From Streptococcus suis 10581 (GTDB lineage Bacteria; Bacillota; Bacilli; Lactobacillales; Streptococcaceae): a stretch of DNA of 52,752 nucleotides. Under the pieces are notes generated by a model. That model worked only from the letters and a program-made list of their open reading frames with translations. It did not search any database and was not told the DNA's origin. Shown piece after piece: positions 26,224 to 35,758 of the stretch. Each line of letters begins with the position of its first letter. Position 1 is the stretch's first letter. The stretch lies in contig ALKQ01000025.1 in the NCBI GenBank assembly GCA_000440235.1, forward strand, positions 1 to 52,752. Direction: 5' to 3'. Made by a program: the position numbers and the translations under genes.

Positions 26224-26993
26224 TGAAAAAATTTGCAAATATTTACTTAACGGTTGCCTTTCTTCTTCTTTATTTGCCGATTTTCTATCTGATTTTCTAC
26301 GCTTTCAATGAGGGTGGAGATATGAACGGCTTTACAGGCTTTACCTTGGAGCATTTTTCGTCCATGTTGGGTGACAGCCGTCTGATGCTGATTTTGGCGC
26401 AAACATTTTTCTTGGCTTTCTTGAGTTCTTTGATTGCGACCATCATCGGAACTTTTGGAGCTATCTATATCTATCAGGCAAAACCTCGTTTTCAAAATGC
26501 GCTCTTGTCTGTCAATAATATCTTGATGGTCGCTCCAGACGTCATGATTGGGGCAAGTTTCCTAATTCTCTTTACCATGATTGGTTTCCAGCTAGGCTTT
26601 GTCTCAGTATTGCTCAGTCATATTGCTTTTTCTATTCCAATCGTAGTATTGATGGTTTTGCCACGCTTGAAGGAAATGAATGCCGATATGATTTCAGCAG
26701 CTTATGACTTGGGTGCAACTCAGCCACAAATGCTGAAAGAAATCATGTTGCCATACCTAACACCAGCCATCATTGCAGGCTACTTTATGGCCTTTACCTA
26801 TTCCTTGGATGACTTTGCCGTGACATTCTTTGTTACGGGAAATGGTTACTCAAACCTATCTGTAGAGATTTACTCACGGGCTCGTCAAGGAATTTCTTTG
26901 GAAATCAATGCCCTATCAACCCTTGTCTTCCTTTTCTCTATCTTATTGGTAGTGGGTTATTATTTCATCTCACGTGAAAAGGAGGCCAACTAA
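26223..26993 (+). CDS. potC: Spermidine/putrescine ABC transporter permease
   Basis: The 256-residue second permease has about six membrane helices and an EAA loop (ISAAYDLGATQPQMLKEI). Its ATG shares one base with the potB stop (TAATG), and GAGAGGAAG serves as the ribosome site. It ends in the same way against potD, indicating tightly coupled translation of the operon. Confidence 0.95.
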   Translation: MKKFANIYLTVAFLLLYLPIFYLIFYAFNEGGDMNGFTGFTLEHFSSMLGDSRLMLILAQTFFLAFLSSLIATIIGTFGAIYIYQAKPRFQNALLSVNNILMVAPDVMIGASFLILFTMIGFQLGFVSVLLSHIAFSIPIVVLMVLPRLKEMNADMISAAYDLGATQPQMLKEIMLPYLTPAIIAGYFMAFTYSLDDFAVTFFVTGNGYSNLSVEIYSRARQGISLEINALSTLVFLFSILLVVGYYFISREKEAN

Positions 26994-28063
26994 TGAAACG
27001 ATTGTATTCATTTTTTGTAGGTATTGTAGCTATTATTCTTGTTTTATGGGGAATTAGTTCAAAATTAGAAGCTGATTCAACCCAAGGGACAACTGATAAA
27101 CTTGTCATCTATAACTGGGGAGATTATATTGACCCAGAATTGCTGGAAGAATTTACGGCTGAAACAGGTATTCAGGTGGATTACCAGACCTTTGATTCCA
27201 ACGAATCCATGTACACTAAAATCAAGCAGGGAGGAACTACCTATGACCTGGCCGTTCCTTCTGAGTATATGATTTCCAAAATGACGGAAGAAGATATGCT
27301 CGTGAAGCTAGATAAATCTAAAATTGAAGGGATAGAAAATATCGATCCACAATTCATGGGCTTGAGTTTTGATAAGAACAATGATTATTCCATCCCTTAT
27401 TTCTGGGGAACCTTGGGGATTGTTTACAATGAAACTATGGTTGACAATCCTCCTCAAGAATGGGAAGATTTGTGGTCAGAAGAATACCGTGACAATATCA
27501 TGTTAATCGACGGTGTTCGTGAGGTCATGGGCTTCGGTCTGCAATCTTTGGGTTACAGCTTAAACTCTAAAAATCCTGCAGAGATTGAAAAAGCAGCTGA
27601 ACATCTTTATAATTTAACTCCAAATGTCAAAGCAATTGTTGCTGATGAGATAAAAGGTTATATGATACAAGATGCGGCAGCAATTGCTGTTTCGTTCTCA
27701 GGTGAGGCAAGTGAAATGTTAGATGGAAATGAAAATCTGCGCTATGTTGTACCATCAAAAGGTTCTAACCTTTGGTTTGATAACATGGTCATTCCTAAAA
27801 CGGCCAAGAATTTGGACGGTGCCTATGCCTTTATGAGTTTCATGCTTCGTCCTGAAAATGCGCTTCGCAATGCAGAATATGTTGGTTATTCAACACCAAT
27901 TCCTGCAGCCAAGGCTATGCTGGATGAGGAGACTCAGAATGATGAATCTTTCTATCCATCTGAAGAAACGATGAAGAAGATGGAAGTTTATGATAATCTT
28001 GGACCAGAGATACTTGGAATGTATAATGACCTCTATCTCCAATTCAAGATGTATCGGAAATAG
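26993..28063 (+). CDS. potD: Spermidine/putrescine-binding protein
   Basis: The 356-residue extracellular substrate-binding protein has an N-terminal hydrophobic segment (about 5-22) without a lipobox cysteine, so it may remain membrane-tethered by an uncleaved anchor. The mature part contains LVIYNWGDYIDPELL, TFDSNESMYTKI and the ligand-site region VVPSKGSNLWFDNMVIPK, all typical for PotD. It captures polyamines for PotABC. In pneumococcus PotD contributes to virulence; that is family knowledge, not shown here. A terminator follows. Confidence 0.95.
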   Translation: MKRLYSFFVGIVAIILVLWGISSKLEADSTQGTTDKLVIYNWGDYIDPELLEEFTAETGIQVDYQTFDSNESMYTKIKQGGTTYDLAVPSEYMISKMTEEDMLVKLDKSKIEGIENIDPQFMGLSFDKNNDYSIPYFWGTLGIVYNETMVDNPPQEWEDLWSEEYRDNIMLIDGVREVMGFGLQSLGYSLNSKNPAEIEKAAEHLYNLTPNVKAIVADEIKGYMIQDAAAIAVSFSGEASEMLDGNENLRYVVPSKGSNLWFDNMVIPKTAKNLDGAYAFMSFMLRPENALRNAEYVGYSTPIPAAKAMLDEETQNDESFYPSEETMKKMEVYDNLGPEILGMYNDLYLQFKMYRK

Positions 28064-28095
28064 TCTGATTGGACAGGTAGCAATATAAATAAAAG

Positions 28096-28142
28096 AATGG
28101 GAGTGAGGTTCTTTACTAAGTACTTATTGCTCCTATTTTTTG
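28096..28142 (+). terminator. potABCD terminator
   Basis: AATGGGAG pairs with CTCCTATT (one G-U) across a 25-nt loop, followed by T6. Confidence 0.65.
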
Positions 28143-28176
28143 GTCATACATACTATAGAAAGGAAGGGAAATCCCA

Positions 28177-29715
28177 ATGGAAAATCACCGGAAAGAAGTT
28201 AGTTTTATTTCTCAATCAATCCTCTACTCGGTTCTGCGTGGTAGTTTAGTTGGCATTGTCGCTGGTTTAGTGGTCGTTGCATTTCGCTTAGCCATTGAAA
28301 AACTATTTTCTGTCTTTACGCACCTCTATTCTCTAGCAATAGACAATGTAATCTATTTACTTCTTATTGGAGGGCTTTATCTGGTCATAGCTTTACTTGT
28401 TGGCAAGTTGATCAAAGACGAGCCAAATACAAAAGGTTCTGGTATACCACAGGTGGAGGCAGAACTAAAAGGAATTATGGATTTAAACTGGTGGTCAGTC
28501 CTTTGGAGAAAATTTATCGGCGGTGTTTTATCCATTGCATCTGGTCTAATGCTGGGGCGTGAAGGTCCCAGTATTCAATTAGGATCTGTAACGGCTAAAG
28601 GTATATCAGTTCTTCTTAAATCCAGTGAAATGGAAAGAAGGAGTTTGATTGCTAGTGGCGCTGCGGCAGGTTTGGCAGCAGCTTTCAACGCACCAATAGC
28701 AGGCCTTTTATTTGTTGTGGAGGAAGTCTATCATCAGTTTTCACGTCTGGTATGGGTCTCAGCCCTGGCAGCCAGTATCACTGCGAACTTTATTTCCTTA
28801 CATTTTTTTGGATTAATGCCTGTTTTGCATATGCCGAAGGACTTACAGTTACTATCTCTTGACCAATATTGGATCTATATCTTACTTGGAGTTTTCCTTG
28901 GACTTGCTGGATATGTGTATGAAGTTGTTATCCTCAATATACAAGGTTTCTATACCCTTCTCTCAAAAATCATTCCTCTCCCAGTTCCATACTACAGTGT
29001 ATTTGCCTTTTTGTTTATTATACCGATTGGTTATTTTTTTCCTAATCTGTTGGGTGGCGGGCATCATTTGATTTTAGAGCTTCCATATTTGGAACAAGGA
29101 CTGCTGACATTGGTAATCTTAATTTTAATTCGATTTGTATGGAGCATGATTTCCTATGGTTCTGGTCTACCAGGTGGCATCTTTTTACCCATATTAACCT
29201 TAGGAAGTCTCCTTGGGCTTTTTGTCGCACGGTTCTTCCTTGATATTGGTTTCATCAGTCAGGAGCAGATGCTATTGTTTATTGTATTGGGAATGGCAGG
29301 CTTTTTCGCAGCGATTTCCAAAGCACCTCTAACTGCTATTATTTTAGTAACTGAAATGGTTGGAAGTTTGAACCAATTGATGGTCATCGGGTTGGTAGCT
29401 TTGAGTTCCTATGTGATGATGGATCTCTTAGGTGGCGCGCCAGTCTATGAAGCAATGTTGGAAAAAATTCTGCCAGAAGAAGTAGAACAGCAAGAACACA
29501 TGACCTTAATAGAGGTTGTTGTCAACGAAACATTGGACAGAAGATTTGTTAGCGAGTTACGTTTACCGGATTCATGCTTGATCACCAATCAAATTCATCA
29601 TGGTAAGTCAAGGATTGTGAAAGGAAATAGCCAACTTTCTATGGGTGATTCCTTGCTCGTTGCAGTTCCAATCTCTCAAATTCATACCGTTCGTAGGATA
29701 TTTGAGGGAGATTAG
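28177..29715 (+). CDS. CLC-family chloride/proton antiporter with C-terminal RCK_C domain
   Basis: The 512-residue membrane protein has the three CLC selectivity motifs, GSGIPQ, GREGPSIQ and GSGLPGGIFLP. The gating Glu is in GREGP, and a second Glu pair in FVVEEVYHQF matches the proton-pathway position, so exchange rather than channel activity is expected. Residues about 430-512 form a TrkA-C (RCK_C)-like cytosolic domain (DSCLITNQIHHG, LSMGDSLLVAVP) that may bind a ligand. AAAGGAAGG precedes the ATG. It appears monocistronic, with no clear terminator seen downstream. Confidence 0.9.
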   Translation: MENHRKEVSFISQSILYSVLRGSLVGIVAGLVVVAFRLAIEKLFSVFTHLYSLAIDNVIYLLLIGGLYLVIALLVGKLIKDEPNTKGSGIPQVEAELKGIMDLNWWSVLWRKFIGGVLSIASGLMLGREGPSIQLGSVTAKGISVLLKSSEMERRSLIASGAAAGLAAAFNAPIAGLLFVVEEVYHQFSRLVWVSALAASITANFISLHFFGLMPVLHMPKDLQLLSLDQYWIYILLGVFLGLAGYVYEVVILNIQGFYTLLSKIIPLPVPYYSVFAFLFIIPIGYFFPNLLGGGHHLILELPYLEQGLLTLVILILIRFVWSMISYGSGLPGGIFLPILTLGSLLGLFVARFFLDIGFISQEQMLLFIVLGMAGFFAAISKAPLTAIILVTEMVGSLNQLMVIGLVALSSYVMMDLLGGAPVYEAMLEKILPEEVEQQEHMTLIEVVVNETLDRRFVSELRLPDSCLITNQIHHGKSRIVKGNSQLSMGDSLLVAVPISQIHTVRRIFEGD

Positions 29716-29769
29716 CATTTTTTTAGATTGTCTTAACAAAGAGATGAGAAAAGTCCCGATATTATAATG

Positions 29770-30114
29770 TTTCTGTTGTCTGGTTAACTCTCTCAATTCA
29801 GGAATGATTTCATCGGGAACAAAACTCCGAGGAAGCAGACCAATCCGCATTCATTTGGCAATCCAGTAAGCGTCTTTCTTGTCAGTTTTCTGACCTGTAA
29901 TGGTCTTCATGTGGGCTGGTTGAGCAAGTATTAGCTCGAAGTCATCACATAGTGCATGCCAGACAGGTCGCCAATAGACACCTGTGCTTTCCATACCAAC
30001 AGCTTCCACATGAAATTGACTGAGAAAATCGTGGTAAGCACGTAGACCTTTAGTCGTTGTATCAAATGTAGCTAAGTAACGCTTTGGACAAGTTGAGGGG
30101 AATACAAACGACAA
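29770..30114 (-). pseudogene. IS110-family transposase remnant with an in-frame stop
   Basis: On the minus strand one frame reads from about 30114 through VEAVGMESTGVYWRPVW, GQKTDKKDAYWIAK, a TGA stop (29853-29851), then continues MRIGLLPRSF and IPELRELTRQQ before similarity ends near 29770. These segments are typical of the IS110 DEDD transposase. The stop probably replaced a TGG Trp codon. The first catalytic Asp region is missing or shifted out of frame (VDQVDIVVCI lies just upstream in another frame), and the C-terminal transposase_20 domain is gone. The remnant cannot be active. Confidence 0.85.
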
Positions 30115-30191
30115 TATCGACTTGATCTACACATGATTATCTATGACAATTCCTTCCTTCTTATAAATTAGAGAGCCTATCTACTGAATTT

Positions 30192-30298
30192 TATACTCTT
30201 TGAAAATCAAAATCAGACGTTGTTGACTTGATTTGATGAACTTCAGTTCTATCTGCATCTGCGTCGCCTAGTCTGTTTTTGATTTTCATTGAGTATTA
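30192..30298 (+). repeat. BOX-like element
   Basis: Starts TATACTCTTTGAAAATC and ends GATTTTCATTGAGTATTA, with inverted ends and an AGTTCTATCTGC ... GCGTCGCCTAGTCTG core. The ends closely match the published pneumococcal boxA and boxC termini as I remember them. Confidence 0.8.
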
Positions 30299-30301
30299 GT
30301 C

Positions 30302-30397
30302 ATATTCTTGAGTGTATATTGTGGTTCTTATCAGCAGGCTGGAGCAGTTTTGTCACCATAATCAACATCAATAATGCACCAACCGCAAGGCCCTCAC
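30302..30397 (-). pseudogene. Possible C-terminal relic of a membrane protein
   Basis: Read on the minus strand, 30397-30302 gives a hydrophobic stretch GLAVGALLMLIMVTKLLQP followed by a polar tail ADKNHNIHSRI and a stop. It looks like the last transmembrane helix of a lost gene. No start or upstream part is present, and a hairpin (30388-30420) lies at its 5' side. It could also be chance. Confidence 0.25.
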
Positions 30398-30424
30398 TAG
30401 GTATATAATCTTAGTGAGGGCTTT
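30388..30424 (+). terminator. Terminator-like hairpin in the decay zone
   Basis: GCCCTCACTA pairs perfectly with TAGTGAGGGC, followed by TTTAT. No intact gene lies directly upstream, so it may be a relic. Confidence 0.45.
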
Positions 30425-30490
30425 ATGCTCATTCTCATTATTCTGTGGGTAAGGACGGAGCTACCATGAATGTCTTGCTCACTCCCTTTT

Positions 30491-30595
30491 TATAGTCATT
30501 TGAATTAACTTTGCTACATCGTCACTTTCGGATTGCCGTACTCTAGTACTGCCTGCCCTCAGTTCCTTGTCTGAAAGCTAATTCATTTGACTATA
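30491..30595 (+). repeat. BOX-like repeat
   Basis: Imperfect 17-bp inverted ends (30491-30507 and 30579-30595, 15 of 17 matching) enclose a core with ACATCGTCACTTTCG and CCGTACTCTAGTACTGCCTGC, similar to the core of the element at 24138-24237. Confidence 0.6.
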
Positions 30596-30759
30596 GTGTG
30601 CATTATCTGTATCTATGGTTATAGATATTATTGATAGCTAGTTATAGTTTGAATAAATAACTGAATTTTCAGAATATACTTGCAATACTGATGATTTTGT
30701 GTTTTAATTTATTTATTGGTTTTGCCAATAATGAAGGAGAAAAACTGGGAGGAAAAGTT

Positions 30760-33700
30760 ATGAAAAAGAAAGAAACTTTCTCACTTCGGAAGTATAAAAT
30801 TGGAACGGTGTCTGTTCTTTTGGGTGCAGTTTTTTTGTTTGCAGGTGCACCATCGGTAGCTGCAGATGAATTGACAAGCCTTGTAGAGACTAAGGTGGAA
30901 ACAACTGTTCCTGACGCAATCGTCAGCGAATCAGCCTCAGAAAGTCCCGTTGTCGAGGAGTTAGTTGACACTTCTGTGGAGGCTACCCAAACTGATGTAA
31001 CCACTACAGATAATGTAGAGGAAACACATGGCTCAGAAGCTCTTAAAAACACTACAAATACAGAAGTAGAAGCGACTCAACCAGCTGTAGAAACTCCAGC
31101 TATTTCAGAGAAAAAAGTAGAAGAAGAGGAGAAGCTTTCCGTAGCAGATGAGACTACTGCTATTACTAATCAGGAAGAAGCGAAACCACAAAACATTGAT
31201 AGTAATACAATCATTACAGTACCTAAAGTTTGGGATAGTGGTTACAAGGGCGAAGGAACAGTAGTAGCAATCATAGATTCCGGTCTTGACGTTGACCACG
31301 ATGTATTGCATATTTCAGATCTCTCAACCGCAAAATATAAATCAGAAAAAGAGATAGAAGCAGCTAAAGAAGCAGCAGGAATTACCTACGGTGAATGGTT
31401 TAACGATAAGGTTGTATTTGGTTATAACTATGTTGATGTGAATACTGTCTTGAAAGAAGAAGACAAACGCTCACACGGTATGCACGTAACGAGTATTGCC
31501 ACAGGAAATCCGACACAACCAGTCGCTGGACAATTAATGTATGGTGTAGCTCCTGAAGCGCAAGTCATGTTTATGCGTGTATTCTCAGACCTCAAAGCTA
31601 CAACAGGCGCAGCATTGTACGTAAAAGCGATTGAAGATGCTGTAAAATTAGGTGCAGATAGCATTAACCTCAGCCTGGGAGGAGCTAACGGCTCTGTTGT
31701 TAACATGAATGAAAATGTGACTGCAGCAATCGAGGCTGCTCGTCGTGCAGGAGTTTCTGTTGTTATTGCTGCTGGTAATGATGGAACATTTGGTTCAGGT
31801 CATTCTAATCCGTCAGCCGATTATCCAGATTATGGCTTGGTCGGTGCACCTTCAACAGCTCGCGATGCAATTTCTGTCGCTTCTTACAATAACACAACGG
31901 TTGGTAGTAAAGTAATTAATATTATTGGCTTAGAAAACAATGCTGACTTGAATTACGGTAAGAGTTCGTTTGATAATCCAGAGAAAAGTCCCGTACCATT
32001 TGAAATCGGGAAAGAATATGAATATGTCTATGCGGGAATCGGTCAAGCTTCGGATTTTGATGGTCTAGATTTGACTGGAAAACTTGCACTCATCAAACGT
32101 GGAACGATTACTTTCTCAGAAAAAATAGCCAATGCAACAGCTGCAGGTGCAGTAGGGGTGGTCATTTTCAATAGCCGTCCAGGTGAAGCCAACGTAAGCA
32201 TGCAACTTGATGATACAGCTATTGCAATTCCATCTGTCTTCATTCCATTGGAATTTGGTGAAGCTTTGGCAGCTAACTCATATAAGATTGCGTTCAATAA
32301 CGAAACGGATATTCGCCCTAACCCAGAAGCAGGTCTTCTTTCAGATTTTTCAAGTTGGGGTCTATCGGCGGATGGCGAGCTAAAACCAGACTTAGCTGCT
32401 CCAGGTGGTGCTATTTATGCAGCCATCAATGATAATGACTATGCCAACATGCAGGGAACAAGTATGGCTTCACCACACGTAGCAGGAGCAGCCGTACTAG
32501 TAAAACAATATTTACAGGCAACTTACCCTACTAAGTCCCCTCAAGAAATCGAAGCCTTAGTAAAACACTTGCTTATGTCTACTGCTAAAGCACATGTGAA
32601 CAAAGAAACAACAGCCTACACTTCCCCTCGCCAACAAGGTGCAGGTATCATCGATACTGCGGCAGCTATTTCTACAGGTTTATATTTGACTGGCGAAGAC
32701 GGTTATGGTAGCATTACCTTGGGAAATGTTGAGGATACATTCAGCTTTACGGTCACACTTCATAACATTACAAACGAAGATAAGACTTTAAACTACTCAA
32801 CGCAATTAACAACGGATACTGTCCAAAATGGATTAATCACCTTGGCTCCGCGTCTATTAGCAGAGATTCCTGGCGGTAAGGTGACTGTGCAAGCCAATTC
32901 AAGTACAACTGTTACAATTAATGTCGATGCAGCAAGCTTTGCAGAAGAATTGACAGGTTTAATGAAAAACGGTTACTATCTTGAAGGTTTTGTTCGATTT
33001 ACAGATGTAGTCGATGGCGGTGATATTGTCAGCATTCCATACGTTGGTTTCCGTGGGGAATTCCAAAATCTAGCCGTTCTAGAAGAGCCGATTTACAATC
33101 TTATTGCCGATGGTAAGGGGGGCTTCTACTTTGAACCTGTTACAGCACAGCCAGATACTGTTGACATCAGCCATCACTACACAGGTCTTGTTACAGGAAG
33201 TACAGAGTTAATCTATTCTACAGACAAACGATCTGACTTTGCGATTAAGACTCTAGGTACATTTAAAAATGAAGCAGGATACTTTGTTTTAGAGCTTGAT
33301 GAGTCTGGTAAGCCTCATTTAGCTATCTCGCCAAATGGGGATGACAACCAAGATTCGCTCGCTTTCAAAGGTGTCTTCTTGAGAAATTATACGGATTTAG
33401 TCGCAAGCGTCTATGCTGCAGATGATACCGAACGAACAAATCCACTTTGGGAAAGTCAACCACAGTCAGGCAATAAGAACTTCTATAGTGGTGATCCTAA
33501 AAATCCAAAATCAAGCATTATTTACCCTACTGAATGGAATGGGACAGACAGCGAGGGAAATGCTTTAGCAGATGGTAAGTATCAATACGTTTTGACCTAC
33601 TCATCTGAAGTTCCAGGCGTAGCAGTACAAACTATGATTTTCGACGTTATCATCGATAGAGAATCACCAGTTATCACCACAGCTACCTATGATGAAACAA

Positions 33701-35517
33701 ACTTTACATTTAACCCTCGTCCAGCCATTGAAAAAGGAGAATCCGGTCTATATCGCGAGCAAGTATTCTACCTTGTAGCAGATGCAAGCGGTGTGACAAC
33801 TATTCCTTCCTTATTAGAAAATGGTGATGTAACCGTTTCTGATAACAAGGTATTTGTGGCACAAAACGACGATGGCTCCTTTACATTGCCTCTTGACCTT
33901 GCAGATATTTCAAAATTCTACTACACAGTAGAGGATTATGCTGGTAACATCAGCTATGAAAAAGTAGAGAATCTGATCAGTATCGGCAATGAAAAAGGGT
34001 TGGTAACAGTCAATATTCTTGATAAAGATACAAATAGTCCTGTACCAATACTTTTCTCTTACTCAGTCACCGATGAAACAGGCAAGATTGTTGCAGAATT
34101 ACCACGATATGCCGGCGATACTAGCGTTCTTAAGCTACCATTTGGTACTTACACCTTTGATTTATTCTTATATGATACAGAATGGTCAAGCCTAGCAGGT
34201 GAAACAAAAGCAGTCGTGACGATTTCGGAAGAAAATAGCACTGCCGAGGTGAATTTCTATGTGACTTTGAAAGATAAGGCCAACTTGCTGGTAGATATTG
34301 ATGCATTACTACCTTCTGGTTCAACCATCCAACTGGTAACTGCTGATGGTCAGACTATTCAGCTACCAAATGCTAAATATTCTAAGACCGATTATGGTAA
34401 ATTTGTACCAGTTGGTACCTACACTATCCTTCCAACCCTCCCAGAAGGCTATGAATTTTTGGAAGAATTAGACGTAGCAGTACTTGCAAACCAGTCAAAT
34501 GTTAAGAAATTAACCTTGATTAATAAAGTTGCTTTGAAAGAACTGATTGCTGAACTTGCGGGACTTGAAGAAACAGCGCGTTATTACAATGCTAGTCCAG
34601 AACTTCAAACTGCCTATGCTAAAGCATTAGAAGATGCCAATGCAGTATATGCCAACAAACACAATCAGGCACAAGTAGATTCAGCAGTTGCCAGTCTTGT
34701 GGCAGCGAGAGAACAGCTAAACGGTCAGGCTACCGATAAGGAAAAGCTGATTGCTGAAGTATCAAATTACACACCGACTCAGGCAAACTTTATTTATTAC
34801 AATGCTGAAAATACCAAACAAATTGCCTATGATACAGCTGTTCGTTCAGCACAACTTGTATTGAACCAAGAGAATGTAACACAGGCAGTTGTCGACCAAG
34901 CGTTGGCGGACTTGTTAGCAGCGAAAGCCGGCTTAGATGGTCAAAAGACTGATATTTCAGCCCTTCGTAGCGCAGTATCCGTTTCTTCCGTATTAAAAGC
35001 GACAGATGCTAAGTATCTCAATGCATCTGAAAACGTGAAACAAGCTTATGACCAGGCAGTTGAAGCAGCGAAAACGATTCTAGCTGACGAATTTGCAAGC
35101 CAAGCAAGTGTCGATCAAGCTCTAGCTATTCTGACAAGTGCTCAGGCAGAACTGGATGGCATTGCTACTTCAACAAATGATGCCAAAGAGCCAGCAAATA
35201 CTGCCACTGACAAAAAAGATGAAGGCACTATAACGCCTCCACCTATAGACTCAGAAAAAGTTGATGTACAGGCACCTCCTGTAAAAGATACTGGGAATTC
35301 AGGGCATGTACCAATAGGTCAGAAGCCAAACCCTCAACCAGCTTTACCTCGTCCAGTCACTTTGCAAGCTAGTCTATCTAGCCCTAATCAAGAAAAACAG
35401 GTGACTCAACTACTAAATACTGGAGAAAATGATACGAGATACTATCTTGTTCTTGGTGTCATTATTGGGCTAGGGACTCTGTTGGTAAGCAAACGACGTC
35501 ATAAAGAAGAAGTCTAA
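30760..35517 (+). CDS. Cell-surface subtilisin-like serine protease (SspA/C5a-peptidase type)
   Basis: The 1585-residue protein has a YSIRK-type signal peptide (FSLRKYKIGTVSVLLGA). Its S8 domain carries catalytic Asp173, His239, oxyanion Asn340 and Ser568, with a PA insert between the His and Ser (about 400-510). Fn3-like domains typical of C5a peptidases follow. Three FIVAR-like helical repeats span about 1258-1470, then a Pro-rich wall spacer, an LLNTG motif (1551-1555), a membrane helix and a basic tail. It should act outside the cell on host or bacterial proteins. It resembles S. suis SspA, but I did not verify identity. The sorting motif has Leu where Pro is normal. GGGAGG precedes the chosen start at 30760. 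Confidence 0.9.
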   Translation: MKKKETFSLRKYKIGTVSVLLGAVFLFAGAPSVAADELTSLVETKVETTVPDAIVSESASESPVVEELVDTSVEATQTDVTTTDNVEETHGSEALKNTTNTEVEATQPAVETPAISEKKVEEEEKLSVADETTAITNQEEAKPQNIDSNTIITVPKVWDSGYKGEGTVVAIIDSGLDVDHDVLHISDLSTAKYKSEKEIEAAKEAAGITYGEWFNDKVVFGYNYVDVNTVLKEEDKRSHGMHVTSIATGNPTQPVAGQLMYGVAPEAQVMFMRVFSDLKATTGAALYVKAIEDAVKLGADSINLSLGGANGSVVNMNENVTAAIEAARRAGVSVVIAAGNDGTFGSGHSNPSADYPDYGLVGAPSTARDAISVASYNNTTVGSKVINIIGLENNADLNYGKSSFDNPEKSPVPFEIGKEYEYVYAGIGQASDFDGLDLTGKLALIKRGTITFSEKIANATAAGAVGVVIFNSRPGEANVSMQLDDTAIAIPSVFIPLEFGEALAANSYKIAFNNETDIRPNPEAGLLSDFSSWGLSADGELKPDLAAPGGAIYAAINDNDYANMQGTSMASPHVAGAAVLVKQYLQATYPTKSPQEIEALVKHLLMSTAKAHVNKETTAYTSPRQQGAGIIDTAAAISTGLYLTGEDGYGSITLGNVEDTFSFTVTLHNITNEDKTLNYSTQLTTDTVQNGLITLAPRLLAEIPGGKVTVQANSSTTVTINVDAASFAEELTGLMKNGYYLEGFVRFTDVVDGGDIVSIPYVGFRGEFQNLAVLEEPIYNLIADGKGGFYFEPVTAQPDTVDISHHYTGLVTGSTELIYSTDKRSDFAIKTLGTFKNEAGYFVLELDESGKPHLAISPNGDDNQDSLAFKGVFLRNYTDLVASVYAADDTERTNPLWESQPQSGNKNFYSGDPKNPKSSIIYPTEWNGTDSEGNALADGKYQYVLTYSSEVPGVAVQTMIFDVIIDRESPVITTATYDETNFTFNPRPAIEKGESGLYREQVFYLVADASGVTTIPSLLENGDVTVSDNKVFVAQNDDGSFTLPLDLADISKFYYTVEDYAGNISYEKVENLISIGNEKGLVTVNILDKDTNSPVPILFSYSVTDETGKIVAELPRYAGDTSVLKLPFGTYTFDLFLYDTEWSSLAGETKAVVTISEENSTAEVNFYVTLKDKANLLVDIDALLPSGSTIQLVTADGQTIQLPNAKYSKTDYGKFVPVGTYTILPTLPEGYEFLEELDVAVLANQSNVKKLTLINKVALKELIAELAGLEETARYYNASPELQTAYAKALEDANAVYANKHNQAQVDSAVASLVAAREQLNGQATDKEKLIAEVSNYTPTQANFIYYNAENTKQIAYDTAVRSAQLVLNQENVTQAVVDQALADLLAAKAGLDGQKTDISALRSAVSVSSVLKATDAKYLNASENVKQAYDQAVEAAKTILADEFASQASVDQALAILTSAQAELDGIATSTNDAKEPANTATDKKDEGTITPPPIDSEKVDVQAPPVKDTGNSGHVPIGQKPNPQPALPRPVTLQASLSSPNQEKQVTQLLNTGENDTRYYLVLGVIIGLGTLLVSKRRHKEEV

Positions 35518-35529
35518 GAAAATATAGTC

Positions 35530-35684
35530 ATACTCTTCGAAAATCAAAATTATCCGTTGTCAACTTGCCTTGATGAGTGAAAAGCTCCAGTGGAGGTTTT
35601 CACTCTGTTACCTTGAAATAAGATAGTAACAGAGTTCTATCTTCGGCTTCGTTTCCTAGGCTACTTTTGATTTGCATTGCGTAT
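35530..35684 (+). repeat. Long BOX-like element with two inserted hairpins
   Basis: Begins ATACTCTTCGAAAATC and ends with TTTGCATTGCGTAT. The middle carries GAGTGAAAA-CTCCA/TGGAG-TTTTCACTC and TCTGTTAC/GTAACAGA hairpins before TTCTATCTTCGGC and CGTTTCCTAGGCTA. This matches the modular A-B-C plan of BOX elements. It lies just after the subtilase stop. Confidence 0.75.
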
Positions 35685-35727
35685 CATTTTCTACCATTTA
35701 TCAGGCTTTAATCACGAGTTTGTCATA

Positions 35728-35758
35728 TAAAAGACCGCCTAATCAATGATTAGGCGGT
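35728..35758 (-). terminator. nnrD terminator (minus strand)
   Basis: ACCGCCTAATC and GATTAGGCGGT form a perfect 11-bp stem. On the minus strand TCTTTTAT follows, and the stem overlaps the nnrD stop codon. Confidence 0.8.

Noticed and set aside
29851..30114. A functional IS110 transposase.
   Set aside because: It has an internal stop, lacks the N-terminal catalytic Asp region and lacks the C-terminal domain.
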